Shown: positions 40,623 to 49,985 of the stretch, piece by piece | Layout of the letters: the number at the start of each line of letters is the position of its first letter | Numbering within the stretch: the first letter of the stretch is position 1 | Assembly (NCBI GenBank): GCA_016708025.1 | Contig: JADJGQ010000001.1 | Coordinates: 434,001-498,000 of the forward strand | DNA from: a bacterium | Lineage (GTDB): Bacteria > Zixibacteria > MSB-5A5 > GN15 > FEB-12 | DNA length: 64,000 nt | Direction: 5' to 3' | Notes under the pieces: generated by a model | Told to the model about the DNA's origin: nothing | Database searches by the model: none | The model's input: only the letters and a program-made list of their open reading frames with translations | Program-made: the position numbers and the translations under genes

Positions 40623-43244
40623 TTGATCAAGCTGCTAATCGCCGCATTGGCGATCCTGGTTCCGGCCCTGGTGCTGGCTGGACCGGCCCACTTTTACGAC
40701 CAACCCGACACCACTTATGCCACCAACGTTGTCATTGACATCATCGAACATGCCGGCGGGATCTGGTTTGCGACCGGCGATGGGGTCAATTTCAGTTTCG
40801 ACAACGGCGAGACCTGGCTCTTATACAATACGAGCAATGGTTTGGTTGGGAATGATATCTCGGCCATGTACTCCGGCGGGGGGCGACTCTGGATCTCCTC
40901 CAACCATATTGGGACAGTGGCCGGAGGGGAAGAGGTCTTCTCGGATGGGATGTCGTACACTGATGATAACGGCCTGAACTGGGTCACGCCTGACTGGGAC
41001 GATACGACACTTTATCCCAAGTACATGACAGGTCCTTTCCGAACGATCTACGATATTTCCGGGGCATCGGGATTCCGCGGCGAGAACTGGCTGTTTGCCA
41101 CAGCTTTTGCCGGCGCGGTCTTGTGTTCGAATGATAACGGTGAAACCTGGAAGCGTTTGTTTGCGACCCGCGATGATTCACTAAATTTCGAGGATTCCTA
41201 CCGTGGACTGGATACGCTCTGGTGGCGGAACCGGGCATTCTCGGTGGTGACGGATACGTCGCATGGCGACTCGCTGTATGTCTGGGTCGGGACGGCGGGC
41301 GGGATACTTCAATATGTTTACCTGGTGCCGCGCGACAAGTTTTATGCGCGTCGCGTACAGGAAGTGGCGATATGCGAGAGCTGCAGCGGCAGTGGAAACA
41401 ATTACGCCTGGTTTGGCGGAGTCAATGGCATCAGCGGCGGGCATACCTCGGGCGGGACTTTCTGGACTCGTTTCTTCCTCGATGATTTCATTCCTGGAGG
41501 GGCCTGGCAGACGACGGCACTTCAGGAGTTTGGTGGGGTCTTGTTTGCGGGGCTGAGCGATTCGGCCTCTGATGAGTCTCAAGGATTGTGGGTTTCAACA
41601 GATCAGGGAGACACCTATTCACCGGTCAGCCTTGATTCTGTCACCGGGGCGAATAGAATAGTCCGAGATTTTGCCGCGGTGAATGACCGGCTCTATCTCG
41701 CCGCCGATCAGGCTGGTCTTTGGGTTTCCGAAGATACCGGCGCGACCTGGGCCAGGCTCTATCTTGATTCATCGGCGACCAGTCTTACCAATGTACGAAA
41801 TATCACCCATTCGGTCGAGGCGCTGGGCGACACACTTTTTGTCGGGACCGACTCAGGTTTGACTACCCTGTTTTTCGATGCCAGCGGGAGTATCGACTCG
41901 GCCAGACACTATGTTCCGGACACGGACTCGTCATCGCTGGGCGTTTATCAGATCAAATTGCAGTTATTCACGGATTCCGTATCGCTGGTCAACGACTCAT
42001 TCGCTGTCTGGACAATTAATCGACCGGTGAATGTAACCGACACTCCATCCGTCTCGGTCTCCTTTGATAGAGCTGAGACCTGGAGATATTATCGCAGAGG
42101 TGGTACTACCTATGACGTCACTCCGGTGAATGTCCCGAAGGATCGCGTGAAGAATGTGTTTTTCGTCGGACCAAACGGCGTGCAGTTTGTGTCGATGGGG
42201 ATCGATCCAGACTATGTCGAGAATGCGATCATAGCGGATGCCAATGACACTACTCTGCTGCTGAGTACAGACACGGTATATTCGGTGGTGACGAAGGGGG
42301 ATACGATCATCTTTGGCGGGAATCGCGGGGCGGCGATCTCGGTCAATCGAGGCACGACTTATCGCATTTATGGAGCCAATCTTGATCCGCTGAAGGCGGA
42401 TCTGGCGATCGCGTATACAGTCAATTCGACCATAAATGTAGACTCAACTGGCGCCACGGCGGGGTTGATCGGTAATTTCATCCCGGCATTGGGAATCCGG
42501 TATCTGACGCCCGACAGCGCCCAGATCATAGCATCTTGCCGTCCGACAACATCGGGAGGAAATGGTGTCTCAATCGGTCGCGTGGTGGAAGTGAGAGACA
42601 CACTGGATGTGCTGATCGGTTACAAGTATCGCTGGGATGTAGTTTACCTGAAGAATTTCGCCTGGAACGTCGAGTCGTTCGGTGATACGCTATTGATGGC
42701 GACCGATGACGGGTTGATCCTGGGATGGGATCTGCTGGACCCTGCAATGCGGCAGTTCGATACTCTGGCATTCCGCAATGCCGAAGGAAAGGACCTCATC
42801 CTACCAGGGACGCCGGTTTATGCCACGCGCATTGCCGGAGAGAATCTCTGGGTGGGAACGGACGATGGGACAGTGCGGATCGCGGTTGACGATCTGGAGG
42901 ACCAGCGGTTGTTTATCCGAACGGATGTATCGGACGAGGTATACGCATTCCCGGTGCCGTTTAGTCCGAATCGCGATGATCCGGTCAGGTTCCATTTTGA
43001 GGTACCGACCAGTGGCAGTGTGACCTTAGAGATATTTGATTTTGCCATGAATCTGGTGGCGACTCCGATCAATGGAGTCGATTTTGAGGCGGGGACGTAT
43101 CCGCCGGGGCCGAGCGGCGATCAGCGGCCGTACTGGAATGGAAGGAACGACCGGGGAGATGTGGTTGCGGTCGGTGTTTACTATTTTAAATTAACGTTTG
43201 CCAACGGAGACTATTCCTGGGGCAAACTTGCGGTGGTACCATAA
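40623..43244 (+). CDS. Secreted beta-propeller protein with FlgD-like C-terminal domain
   Basis: 873 residues from TTG 40623. The signal peptide is IKLLIAALAILVPALVLAG. Repeated blades of sialidase/BNR or two-component-regulator propeller type follow, for example GIWFATGDGVNFSFDNGETW, LLCSNDNGETWKRLF-like units, GLWVSTDQGDTYSPV, GLWVSEDTGATWARL and LLMATDDGLILGWD, each with the Asp-x-Gly-x-x-Trp asp-box. The last 100 residues form a FlgD-like domain (YAFPVPFSPNRDDP, VTLEIFDFAMNLV, VVAVGVYYFKLTF). No enzyme motif. It is the first of four genes, directly followed by two PorV-like proteins, so it may be cargo of a PorV-linked secretion route (inference). Confidence 0.85.
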   Translation: MIKLLIAALAILVPALVLAGPAHFYDQPDTTYATNVVIDIIEHAGGIWFATGDGVNFSFDNGETWLLYNTSNGLVGNDISAMYSGGGRLWISSNHIGTVAGGEEVFSDGMSYTDDNGLNWVTPDWDDTTLYPKYMTGPFRTIYDISGASGFRGENWLFATAFAGAVLCSNDNGETWKRLFATRDDSLNFEDSYRGLDTLWWRNRAFSVVTDTSHGDSLYVWVGTAGGILQYVYLVPRDKFYARRVQEVAICESCSGSGNNYAWFGGVNGISGGHTSGGTFWTRFFLDDFIPGGAWQTTALQEFGGVLFAGLSDSASDESQGLWVSTDQGDTYSPVSLDSVTGANRIVRDFAAVNDRLYLAADQAGLWVSEDTGATWARLYLDSSATSLTNVRNITHSVEALGDTLFVGTDSGLTTLFFDASGSIDSARHYVPDTDSSSLGVYQIKLQLFTDSVSLVNDSFAVWTINRPVNVTDTPSVSVSFDRAETWRYYRRGGTTYDVTPVNVPKDRVKNVFFVGPNGVQFVSMGIDPDYVENAIIADANDTTLLLSTDTVYSVVTKGDTIIFGGNRGAAISVNRGTTYRIYGANLDPLKADLAIAYTVNSTINVDSTGATAGLIGNFIPALGIRYLTPDSAQIIASCRPTTSGGNGVSIGRVVEVRDTLDVLIGYKYRWDVVYLKNFAWNVESFGDTLLMATDDGLILGWDLLDPAMRQFDTLAFRNAEGKDLILPGTPVYATRIAGENLWVGTDDGTVRIAVDDLEDQRLFIRTDVSDEVYAFPVPFSPNRDDPVRFHFEVPTSGSVTLEIFDFAMNLVATPINGVDFEAGTYPPGPSGDQRPYWNGRNDRGDVVAVGVYYFKLTFANGDYSWGKLAVVP

Positions 43245-43257
43245 GGAGAGCATGACC

Positions 43258-44238
43258 ATGAAAAAGAATATACTGATCATCTGTTTCGTGTTGATGCTCG
43301 CCGTTGCCGCCGTGGCCCAGGATGGCAATGGTGGATATGCCGGCGCGTTTTTTCAGGTGCCGGTTGGCGCCCGCCCGACCGCTATGGGTGGCGCGTATAT
43401 CGCCATTTCCAATGATGGTGCGGGGATACTGTTTAATCCGGCGGGACTGAGTATGCTTCAACGGCCGCTGTTTGCTACCTCGTATCGGTTCCTGCAGCTA
43501 GACCGCAAACTTGGTTACGCTACTGCACTCTTTCCGGTAAGAGGCAAGTCGGTATTGGGCGGGAGCTGGTTGTACTCGGGATCCGGCGCAGTGGCGACTC
43601 GTGATCGCGATGGTGACCTGATCGGCACGGAGATCGAACAGCAGAATCACCAGTTTTCGATCGTTTTTGCCAAGCGGTTCGAGAATTACTTTTCTGCAGG
43701 CGTGAAGCTGAACTACCTGCATTCCAATTTCGCAAGCATGGCGGCATATTCGATCGGTTTTGATATCGGCTTCATGTTGCATGTCGATCAATTGATAGAC
43801 CGTGAGAAGCGGGACCTGATGAAGGTTCAGGATATTCAGATCGGTTTGTCTTTGCGTCAATTGGGGATGAAATATCGCTGGGATACGGAGAAGCTTCCGT
43901 CCGAATTGGGCGGCGATGCGTATGCGTACGAACAGGACGATGAGGTGCCATCGGATATCGGACTGGGAGCCTCGGCGCGGTTTTTCAAGCGCAAACTGCT
44001 TCTGGCTACAGACATCACCAAAAATCTCGAACAGGATATAGTCCCGCATGTCGGCGCGGAGTATAATCTGGCAAAATCGTTTGCATTACGTGCCGGATAT
44101 GGCTCGAGTCGTGCGACGGCCGGGCTTGGGTATCTCTTCAAGATCGGCGACAATTTGCTGGCGATAGATTACGCTTTCTCCACCGACCGGGTAGAGGAAG
44201 GTGCGGAGCACATTTTCTCATTCGACCTCCTTTTCTAA
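43258..44238 (+). CDS. PorV/PorQ-family outer-membrane protein
   Basis: 326 residues from ATG 43258, with AAGGAG 9 bases upstream (ATG 43252 is only 3 away). Signal peptide ILIICFVLMLAVAAVAQ. The family start GGYAGAFFQVPVGARPTAMG and GILFNPAGLSML are clear; the rest is alternating barrel strands ending in EHIFSFDLLF. It follows the propeller protein by 13 bases and precedes another PorV-like gene by 9. Confidence 0.87.
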   Translation: MKKNILIICFVLMLAVAAVAQDGNGGYAGAFFQVPVGARPTAMGGAYIAISNDGAGILFNPAGLSMLQRPLFATSYRFLQLDRKLGYATALFPVRGKSVLGGSWLYSGSGAVATRDRDGDLIGTEIEQQNHQFSIVFAKRFENYFSAGVKLNYLHSNFASMAAYSIGFDIGFMLHVDQLIDREKRDLMKVQDIQIGLSLRQLGMKYRWDTEKLPSELGGDAYAYEQDDEVPSDIGLGASARFFKRKLLLATDITKNLEQDIVPHVGAEYNLAKSFALRAGYGSSRATAGLGYLFKIGDNLLAIDYAFSTDRVEEGAEHIFSFDLLF

Positions 44239-44247
44239 GGATCTGAC

Positions 44248-45144
44248 ATGAAACGTCTGGCAGTACTGACATTGCTCTTAGTGACCATGGGAATTCCCGC
44301 GTCGGGCACGACGGTGGATGGACTGGCGATGATGAAGATCGAGACCGGGGCGCGGCCATCGGGGATGGGCGGCAGTTTTGTTGCGATCGATCGCGATCCA
44401 TTCGCTCCGGCCTACAATCCGGCCAATGCAACCGGCGCCGACAAGTTTATGGTCAGTTTTGGGCATATTGAGTACTGGGAGAACGTGCGGTTGGAAACAG
44501 GGTACTTTGCGGCGCCACTCAAGGGACGTTGGTCCGTGCATGGCGGGATCAAGTATGCCTCGTTGGGGAATATCGAGATCCGCGAATTTCCGACGACCGA
44601 CCCGGATGCATTTGCGGAGACAAACGATATATCATTGAAAGCGGGATTGTCCTATCGGTTCAGCGACAAGGTGTCGGCCGGATTTGGCACTGGCTGGTTT
44701 ATCGAGAAGATCGAGGCCTGGCGCGGATCGGCCTGGAATACGGATATCGGAATATTGGTGGAGCCGAATGCGGTATGGAAAGTAGGGGCCTCGGCGACTA
44801 ATCTTGGTGGGGACTTTTATCTGGAGAAGACCGGGAAACCGGGTTCGCGGGATATTTCGCTGCCGACGACCTATCGAGTGGGAACATCATACCGCTATCA
44901 GAAGTATCTCGGTGCGCTTGATCTGGTTGTTATTGATGACGAAATGCACGCCCATCTGGGGGGAGAAGCTAGATTGCAGGAGGCACTAGCGCTCCGTGCA
45001 GGATACATGACAAATTACGACAGCAAAGGGATCACGGCGGGAGCATCGTTTACGCACCGTAACCTGACGATCGACTATGCGTTTGTCCCGTATTCGAATG
45101 ATCTGGGAACGACACATCTTTTCAATTTCACCATAGAACTGTGA
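44248..45144 (+). CDS. PorV/PorQ-family outer-membrane protein
   Basis: 298 residues, AAGGA upstream. Signal peptide LAVLTLLLVTMGIPASG. The mature start GLAMMKIETGARPSGMGGSF and FAPAYNPANATG match PorV/PorQ, and the chain ends in a barrel strand (THLFNFTIEL). It is shorter than and diverged from the preceding paralogue. Co-transcribed with it and with the propeller gene. Confidence 0.87.
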   Translation: MKRLAVLTLLLVTMGIPASGTTVDGLAMMKIETGARPSGMGGSFVAIDRDPFAPAYNPANATGADKFMVSFGHIEYWENVRLETGYFAAPLKGRWSVHGGIKYASLGNIEIREFPTTDPDAFAETNDISLKAGLSYRFSDKVSAGFGTGWFIEKIEAWRGSAWNTDIGILVEPNAVWKVGASATNLGGDFYLEKTGKPGSRDISLPTTYRVGTSYRYQKYLGALDLVVIDDEMHAHLGGEARLQEALALRAGYMTNYDSKGITAGASFTHRNLTIDYAFVPYSNDLGTTHLFNFTIEL

Positions 45145-45156
45145 TCAGGAGAGAAT

Positions 45157-46275
45157 ATGTCTAAGTACAAAATTGCCTGGCTGCCGGGAGACGGAGTAGG
45201 CAATGATGTTATGGAAGCTGCAAAGATCGTGCTCGACAAGATGCACTTCGATGCCGAGTACATTCATGGCGATATCGGTTGGGAATTCTGGTCCAAGGAA
45301 GGGAATCCGCTTCCGGATCGGACGATCGAGTTGCTTCGGAATACGGACTGCGCACTGTTCGGCGCGATAACGTCGCTGCCGAAGGAAGAATCCGAGGGGG
45401 CGCTGATCCCGTCGTTACAGGGGAAAAATCTGGTCTATGCATCGCCGATCGTCCGGATGCGCCAGGAATTCAACCTTCGCACCAATCTCCGCCCGTGCAA
45501 AGGGTACCCGGGTAATCCGCTCAATTACAAAGAGGGTATCGATATCGTGGTTTTCCGTGAGAATACGGAAGATCTCTATGTCGGGATCGAGTTTTTCCCT
45601 CTACCCGACGAAGTGCGCGAAGCGGTCAAAAAGCATAACAAGAAAATGGGACGCTTCGACAAAACGCCGGGGAATGAGATCGCGGTGTCACTGCGTGTGA
45701 ATACCAAAACCGGTTGCCGGAATATTATTGTCGATGCGTTTGAGTTCGCCAAGAAGGAAGGGCGGCCACACGTCACGATCGTCGAAAAACCGAACGTGAT
45801 CCGCGAGACCTCGGGCCTGATGGTTCGGACGGCACGCGAAGTGGCAAAAAACTATCCGGGGATCGAACTGAAGGAAGCAAATATCGATGCCATGTGCATG
45901 TGGCTGCTGAAGAATCCGTTCGATTATTCGGTGATCGTTACTTCGAATATGTTCGGCGATATCATCTCCGATCTTTGCGCGCAGTTGGTCGGCGGACTTG
46001 GCTTTGCGGCATCGGGGAATATCGGCGACAAGTACGCGGTCTTTGAGCCGACGCACGGTTCGGCGCCGAAGTATGCCGGACGGTATAAGGTGAATCCGAT
46101 CGCGATGCTGCTGACATTGAAGCTGATGTTCGACTGGCTTGGAGAGAAAGATAAAGGCGTGCAGCTCGAAGCGGCGATTGCGGCCGTTATCAAAGAGGGG
46201 AAAGTGCGGACATATGATATGGGTGGGAAAAACAGTTCGCTGGAGGTCGCGCAAGCGGTAGCGGCGAAGTTGTAA
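45157..46275 (+). CDS. Isocitrate/isopropylmalate dehydrogenase-family enzyme, probably isocitrate dehydrogenase
   Basis: 372 residues. Beta-decarboxylating dehydrogenase landmarks are LPGDGVGNDVMEAA, VFRENTEDLYVGIE, the catalytic Lys in VEKPNVIRE, the metal-binding Asp in FGDIISDLCAQLVGGLG, and EPTHGSAPKYAGRYKVNP. In E. coli isocitrate dehydrogenase the APKYAG Lys-Tyr pair selects NADP; NAD enzymes have Asp-Ile there. I therefore infer an NADP-linked isocitrate dehydrogenase, with homoisocitrate or isopropylmalate dehydrogenase as alternatives. AGGAGAG precedes the ATG. It is 12 bases after the PorV-like gene, an odd neighbour, and a terminator follows. Confidence 0.85.
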   Translation: MSKYKIAWLPGDGVGNDVMEAAKIVLDKMHFDAEYIHGDIGWEFWSKEGNPLPDRTIELLRNTDCALFGAITSLPKEESEGALIPSLQGKNLVYASPIVRMRQEFNLRTNLRPCKGYPGNPLNYKEGIDIVVFRENTEDLYVGIEFFPLPDEVREAVKKHNKKMGRFDKTPGNEIAVSLRVNTKTGCRNIIVDAFEFAKKEGRPHVTIVEKPNVIRETSGLMVRTAREVAKNYPGIELKEANIDAMCMWLLKNPFDYSVIVTSNMFGDIISDLCAQLVGGLGFAASGNIGDKYAVFEPTHGSAPKYAGRYKVNPIAMLLTLKLMFDWLGEKDKGVQLEAAIAAVIKEGKVRTYDMGGKNSSLEVAQAVAAKL

Positions 46276-46301
46276 ATCCTCATTCAGAATATTATCTCAT
46301 G

Positions 46302-46340
46302 AACGGCTGTCGATTTGCGAATCGGCAGCCGTTTCTGTTT
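46302..46340 (+). terminator. Rho-independent terminator after the isocitrate-dehydrogenase-family gene
   Basis: 14-bp stem with one G-T pair (46302-46315 with 46320-46333), TGCG loop, followed by TCTGTTT. Confidence 0.88.
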
Positions 46341-46407
46341 AACTGCTGTCGTGACTGTCAACTCACCGAAACATCTACTTTCAGGTAAACTATCGACAAA
46401 ATCATCC

Positions 46408-46436
46408 TTGCCAGTTTCGGGGGGATTTCGTAGATT
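46408..46436 (+). promoter_or_regulatory. Promoter of the iorAB-buk-ptb operon
   Basis: TTGCCA (46408-46413), 17-base spacer, TAGATT (46431-46436), 39 bases before the iorA start. Confidence 0.55.
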
Positions 46437-46475
46437 TTGTGAAAGAATTCACAGCAATGTAACGAGATAGAGTAT

Positions 46476-48257
46476 ATGAGAGAACTATTATCCGGAAACG
46501 AGGCAGTGGCGCGCGGAGCATACGAAGCCGGAGTCGCGCTGGCTGTTTCCTACCCCGGTACTCCTTCAACGGAAATACTTGAGACTCTGGCGGATGTTTT
46601 TCCGCAGGTCTATTCGCAATGGTCCCCAAATGAAAAGGTCGCATTCGAAGTTGCGATAGGAGCTTCGATCGGTGGCGGACGAGCGCTCTGTACGATGAAG
46701 CATGTCGGCCTCAATGTGGCGGCCGATCCATTCATGACGTTTGCATATACCGGCGTTAATGGCGGGTTTGTGATCGTGTCGTGCGATGATCCGGAGATGC
46801 ATTCCTCGCAGAATGAGCAGGATAACCGGACCTATGCCAAGTTTGCGGCGATCCCGATGCTGAATCCATCGAGCAGCCAGGAATCCAAGGATATGCTGGT
46901 GACCGGATTTGAAATGTCGGAGATGTTCGACACTCCGGTGATGCTGCATATGACGACGCGTATATCGCACGCCAAGGGGATAGTTGAACTGAACGATGTG
47001 GTGGCAGGACCGAACAAAAAGTTCATCAAAGATCCCTCGAAGTACGTGATGATCCCGACCAATGCGCGGAAGCGGCATGTGGTGGTGGCTGAGCGGATGG
47101 AGAAACTTCGGCATTTCGCGGAAGAGACACCGTTCAATGTGGTGGAGAATAATGGCTCGAAGATCGGCGTTATCACGGGCGGGGTTTCTTATCAGTATAC
47201 CAAAGAGGTCGCACCTGATCTCGATTATCTGAAATTGGGAATGGGGTTCCCGCTCCCGATGAAGAAGATAGAGCAGTTCATCAAGAGCCACGACCGGATC
47301 TTCATTGTCGAGGAGCTGGAGCCGTTCTGGGAAGAGATGATCAAGGCGGCGGGGTTCCTTCAGGTAGAAGGAAAGAAGTATTTCGGCGCGCTGGGTGAGT
47401 TGTCACCGATCCGCGTGGCGCATGGCCTGAAAGAGGCGGGAGTGATCTCATCGGTTACGGAGCCGGTCTATTCGGCGGGAGATATGTTCCCGCGTCCGCC
47501 GGTGCTTTGCCCTGGCTGTCCGCACCGTGGCGCGTTCATGGCGCTGAAGAAATTGGGTGTGGCGGTGACGGGGGATATCGGCTGCTACACGCTTGGCGTG
47601 ATGGAGCCGTTGAATGCGCTGGATACCTGCATTTGCATGGGAGCCTCGATCGGCAATGCGATCGGCATGGAACGGGTGAAGGGATCGGAGAAGGGGACTG
47701 TCGCGGTGATCGGCGATTCGACTTTCGTTCATTCGGGAATCACCGGGCTTTTAGATGCAGTCTGGAATCAGAGCAATGTGACTATCATCATTCTTGATAA
47801 TAGAGCGACTGCAATGACCGGCGGACAGCAGCATCCAGCGACGGGGAAGACGTTGATGGGGGCTGATTCGCCGAGTCTGAATCTGGTCGAGTTGGTCAAA
47901 GCACTGGGGGTCAAGAATGTGAAGGAGCTTGACCCGTACGATTTTGATCTGGTACTGAATACGATCAAGACGGAGATGGAAACGCCGGGACCATCGGTGA
48001 TCATTACGAATCGCCCGTGTGTGCTGATGCCGGTGCGAATCATGAATGAGCCGTATGTGGTGGATTCCGAACTGTGCACGGCGTGCGGCGCCTGTTTCCG
48101 GATCTCATGCCCGGCGATCGCCGCCTCGCACGAGACCAACAAGCATGGACATCCGAAAGCGCTGATCGACGAGACACTTTGTACCGGCTGCACGCTTTGC
48201 ACGCAGGTTTGCCCGCCCGAAGCGATCATGCTCAAAAGCCATTTCGTGAAAGCGTGA
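46476..48257 (+). CDS. iorA: Indolepyruvate ferredoxin oxidoreductase alpha subunit
   Basis: 593 residues, full length. The pyrimidine domain starts MRELLSGNEAVARGAYEAGV with SYPGTPSTEI; the thiamine-diphosphate domain has CPGCPHRGAFMALK, GDIGCYTLG and IGDSTFVHSGITGLLDAVWN. The C-terminal 60 residues are a two-cluster ferredoxin (CTACGACFRISCP and CTGCTLCTQVCPP). With IorB it converts aryl pyruvates, and in some bacteria other 2-oxoacids, to acyl-CoA plus CO2 while reducing ferredoxin. It leads an operon with buk and two ptb genes, which supports acyl-CoA use for ATP formation. Confidence 0.95.
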   Translation: MRELLSGNEAVARGAYEAGVALAVSYPGTPSTEILETLADVFPQVYSQWSPNEKVAFEVAIGASIGGGRALCTMKHVGLNVAADPFMTFAYTGVNGGFVIVSCDDPEMHSSQNEQDNRTYAKFAAIPMLNPSSSQESKDMLVTGFEMSEMFDTPVMLHMTTRISHAKGIVELNDVVAGPNKKFIKDPSKYVMIPTNARKRHVVVAERMEKLRHFAEETPFNVVENNGSKIGVITGGVSYQYTKEVAPDLDYLKLGMGFPLPMKKIEQFIKSHDRIFIVEELEPFWEEMIKAAGFLQVEGKKYFGALGELSPIRVAHGLKEAGVISSVTEPVYSAGDMFPRPPVLCPGCPHRGAFMALKKLGVAVTGDIGCYTLGVMEPLNALDTCICMGASIGNAIGMERVKGSEKGTVAVIGDSTFVHSGITGLLDAVWNQSNVTIIILDNRATAMTGGQQHPATGKTLMGADSPSLNLVELVKALGVKNVKELDPYDFDLVLNTIKTEMETPGPSVIITNRPCVLMPVRIMNEPYVVDSELCTACGACFRISCPAIAASHETNKHGHPKALIDETLCTGCTLCTQVCPPEAIMLKSHFVKA

Positions 48258-48267
48258 GGAAACGACA

Positions 48268-48867
48268 ATGCAAGAGACTATGAATATATTGATCGTTGGT
48301 GTCGGGGGACAGGGAGTGCTGCTGGCCTCGGAGATTCTCTCCGAAGCGGCGATGAATGCCGGATTTGATGTCAAGAAGTCGGAGATCCACGGCATGTCGC
48401 AGCGTGGCGGCGTGGTATCATCGCATGTTCGGATCGGGCCGGTGGTTTATTCGCCGACTATCCAGGAGGGACAGGCGGATGTGTTGATGGCGTTCGAGCA
48501 GGCGGAGGGGTACCGCGCAATCAACTGGCTGAAGAAAGATGGAATCGCAATCGTCTCTCGCACAGCGCTGATCCCGGCAATCGTGACCGGCTCAAAGCAG
48601 TTTCACTATCCAGAAGACGCAATCGCCGATCTGCAAAAGATCGTGAAAAAAACGATTGGGGTAGAAGCAGACAAGATCGCGGCGGAGTTGGGGAATCCGA
48701 GGTTGGTGAATACGATTCTCCTGGGTGTGCTCTCTAACTATATGCCGCTGCCGACTGAGCTCTGGGTCGATACGATCAAGGCGCGAGTCAAACCGAAACT
48801 GGTGGATGTCAATTTGCTGGCGTTTAATCGTGGTCGCGGTGTGCGGCTGACCAAAACGACAGCTTAG
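48268..48867 (+). CDS. iorB: Indolepyruvate ferredoxin oxidoreductase beta subunit
   Basis: 199 residues. The gamma-type domain of 2-oxoacid oxidoreductases is recognisable: MNILIVGVGGQGVLLASEIL, SEIHGMSQRGGVVSSHVRIG and the helix near LADVLMAFEQAEGYRAI-like residues. It binds the CoA-side of the reaction together with IorA. Ten bases separate it from iorA and from buk. Confidence 0.94.
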   Translation: MQETMNILIVGVGGQGVLLASEILSEAAMNAGFDVKKSEIHGMSQRGGVVSSHVRIGPVVYSPTIQEGQADVLMAFEQAEGYRAINWLKKDGIAIVSRTALIPAIVTGSKQFHYPEDAIADLQKIVKKTIGVEADKIAAELGNPRLVNTILLGVLSNYMPLPTELWVDTIKARVKPKLVDVNLLAFNRGRGVRLTKTTA

Positions 48868-48877
48868 GGATAGCAAT

Positions 48878-49945
48878 ATGTCGATGCTGATGCTGATCAT
48901 CAATCCGGGGTCGACCTCGACCAAAGCGGCGCTGTTCGACGGTGACAAAAAGATCGCCGAGGACAATGTCCGCCATGACCCCAAAGAGCTGGCGAAATTC
49001 GCGAATGTCGCCGAGCAGTATGACCTTCGGATGGGGGAGATCGATCATTGGATCGCCGGGCTGGATTTCAAGGCGGGAGAACTTAAGGCGGTGGTCGGCA
49101 GAGGGGCGCCGGTCAAACCGCTCGAAGGGGGGTCGTATGAGATCTCCGATCAGATGATCGACGACCTGAAGACGATGAAGTATTCCAACCATGCGTCGAA
49201 TCTGGGAGCGATCATCGCGAGGTGCCTGGCGAAGCGGTTTAGTGTACCTTCGCTGATCGCTGATCCAATCACTACGGATAATTTTACTGAGATCGCCAGG
49301 ATATCTGGTGTGCCGGAGATACCACGCAAGTGCCGGGCGCACGCGCTGAATATCAAGGAAGTCTGTCGTCGAGAGGCGGCCAAACTGGGGAAGAAGCTGG
49401 AAGACGTGAACTATGTGGCCTGCCATATGGGGGGCGGAATCACGGTAGCGTCGCTTCAGGGTGCGAAGCTTATCGATGTAAATGATGCATTGCTGGGGAT
49501 GGGGCCGTTTTCGCCGGACCGTTCCGGTGCATTGCCGATCGGTGGGTTGGTAAAACTTTGCTATTCCGGGAAGTTCACCGAGCAGGAGATGATTGACAAG
49601 TTGTCGAAAAAGTCCGGCCTCGTGGCATATATCGGCGTGGCGGATCTGATCGAGACAGAGAAGATGATCGATGCCGGCGACCAAAGAGCGTTGCTGCATT
49701 TCAATGCGATGGCGTATCAGATCGCCAAGGAGATAGGTTCCGCGGCGACAGTGTTATGCGGCAAATATGAAGCGATCGTCTTGACCGGCGGGATGGCGCA
49801 CTCGAAGCGGCTGATCGATGAGATCTCGAAGCATGTCGCGTTCCTTGGAAAGGTGATTGCTGTGCCGGGGGAATTCGAGATGGAAGCATTGGCTGCGGCA
49901 GGGGTGCGGTATTTGACGGGGCAGGAAAAGCTGAAGACGTACTAA
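48878..49945 (+). CDS. buk: Butyrate kinase
   Basis: 355 residues, full length for the ASKHA-fold butyrate kinase: LIINPGSTSTKAALFDG (phosphate 1), HALNIKEVCRREA, VNYVACHMGGGITVAS, GPFSPDRSGALP and the adenosine loop IVLTGGMAHS. It makes ATP and a short or branched acid from the acyl-phosphate supplied by Ptb. The context with IorAB suggests branched or aromatic acyl substrates rather than butyrate alone (inference). Confidence 0.95.
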   Translation: MSMLMLIINPGSTSTKAALFDGDKKIAEDNVRHDPKELAKFANVAEQYDLRMGEIDHWIAGLDFKAGELKAVVGRGAPVKPLEGGSYEISDQMIDDLKTMKYSNHASNLGAIIARCLAKRFSVPSLIADPITTDNFTEIARISGVPEIPRKCRAHALNIKEVCRREAAKLGKKLEDVNYVACHMGGGITVASLQGAKLIDVNDALLGMGPFSPDRSGALPIGGLVKLCYSGKFTEQEMIDKLSKKSGLVAYIGVADLIETEKMIDAGDQRALLHFNAMAYQIAKEIGSAATVLCGKYEAIVLTGGMAHSKRLIDEISKHVAFLGKVIAVPGEFEMEALAAAGVRYLTGQEKLKTY

Positions 49946-49985
49946 GACGGCCAGCAATACTGCCAAACAACAGTGCGAGGTGCAG

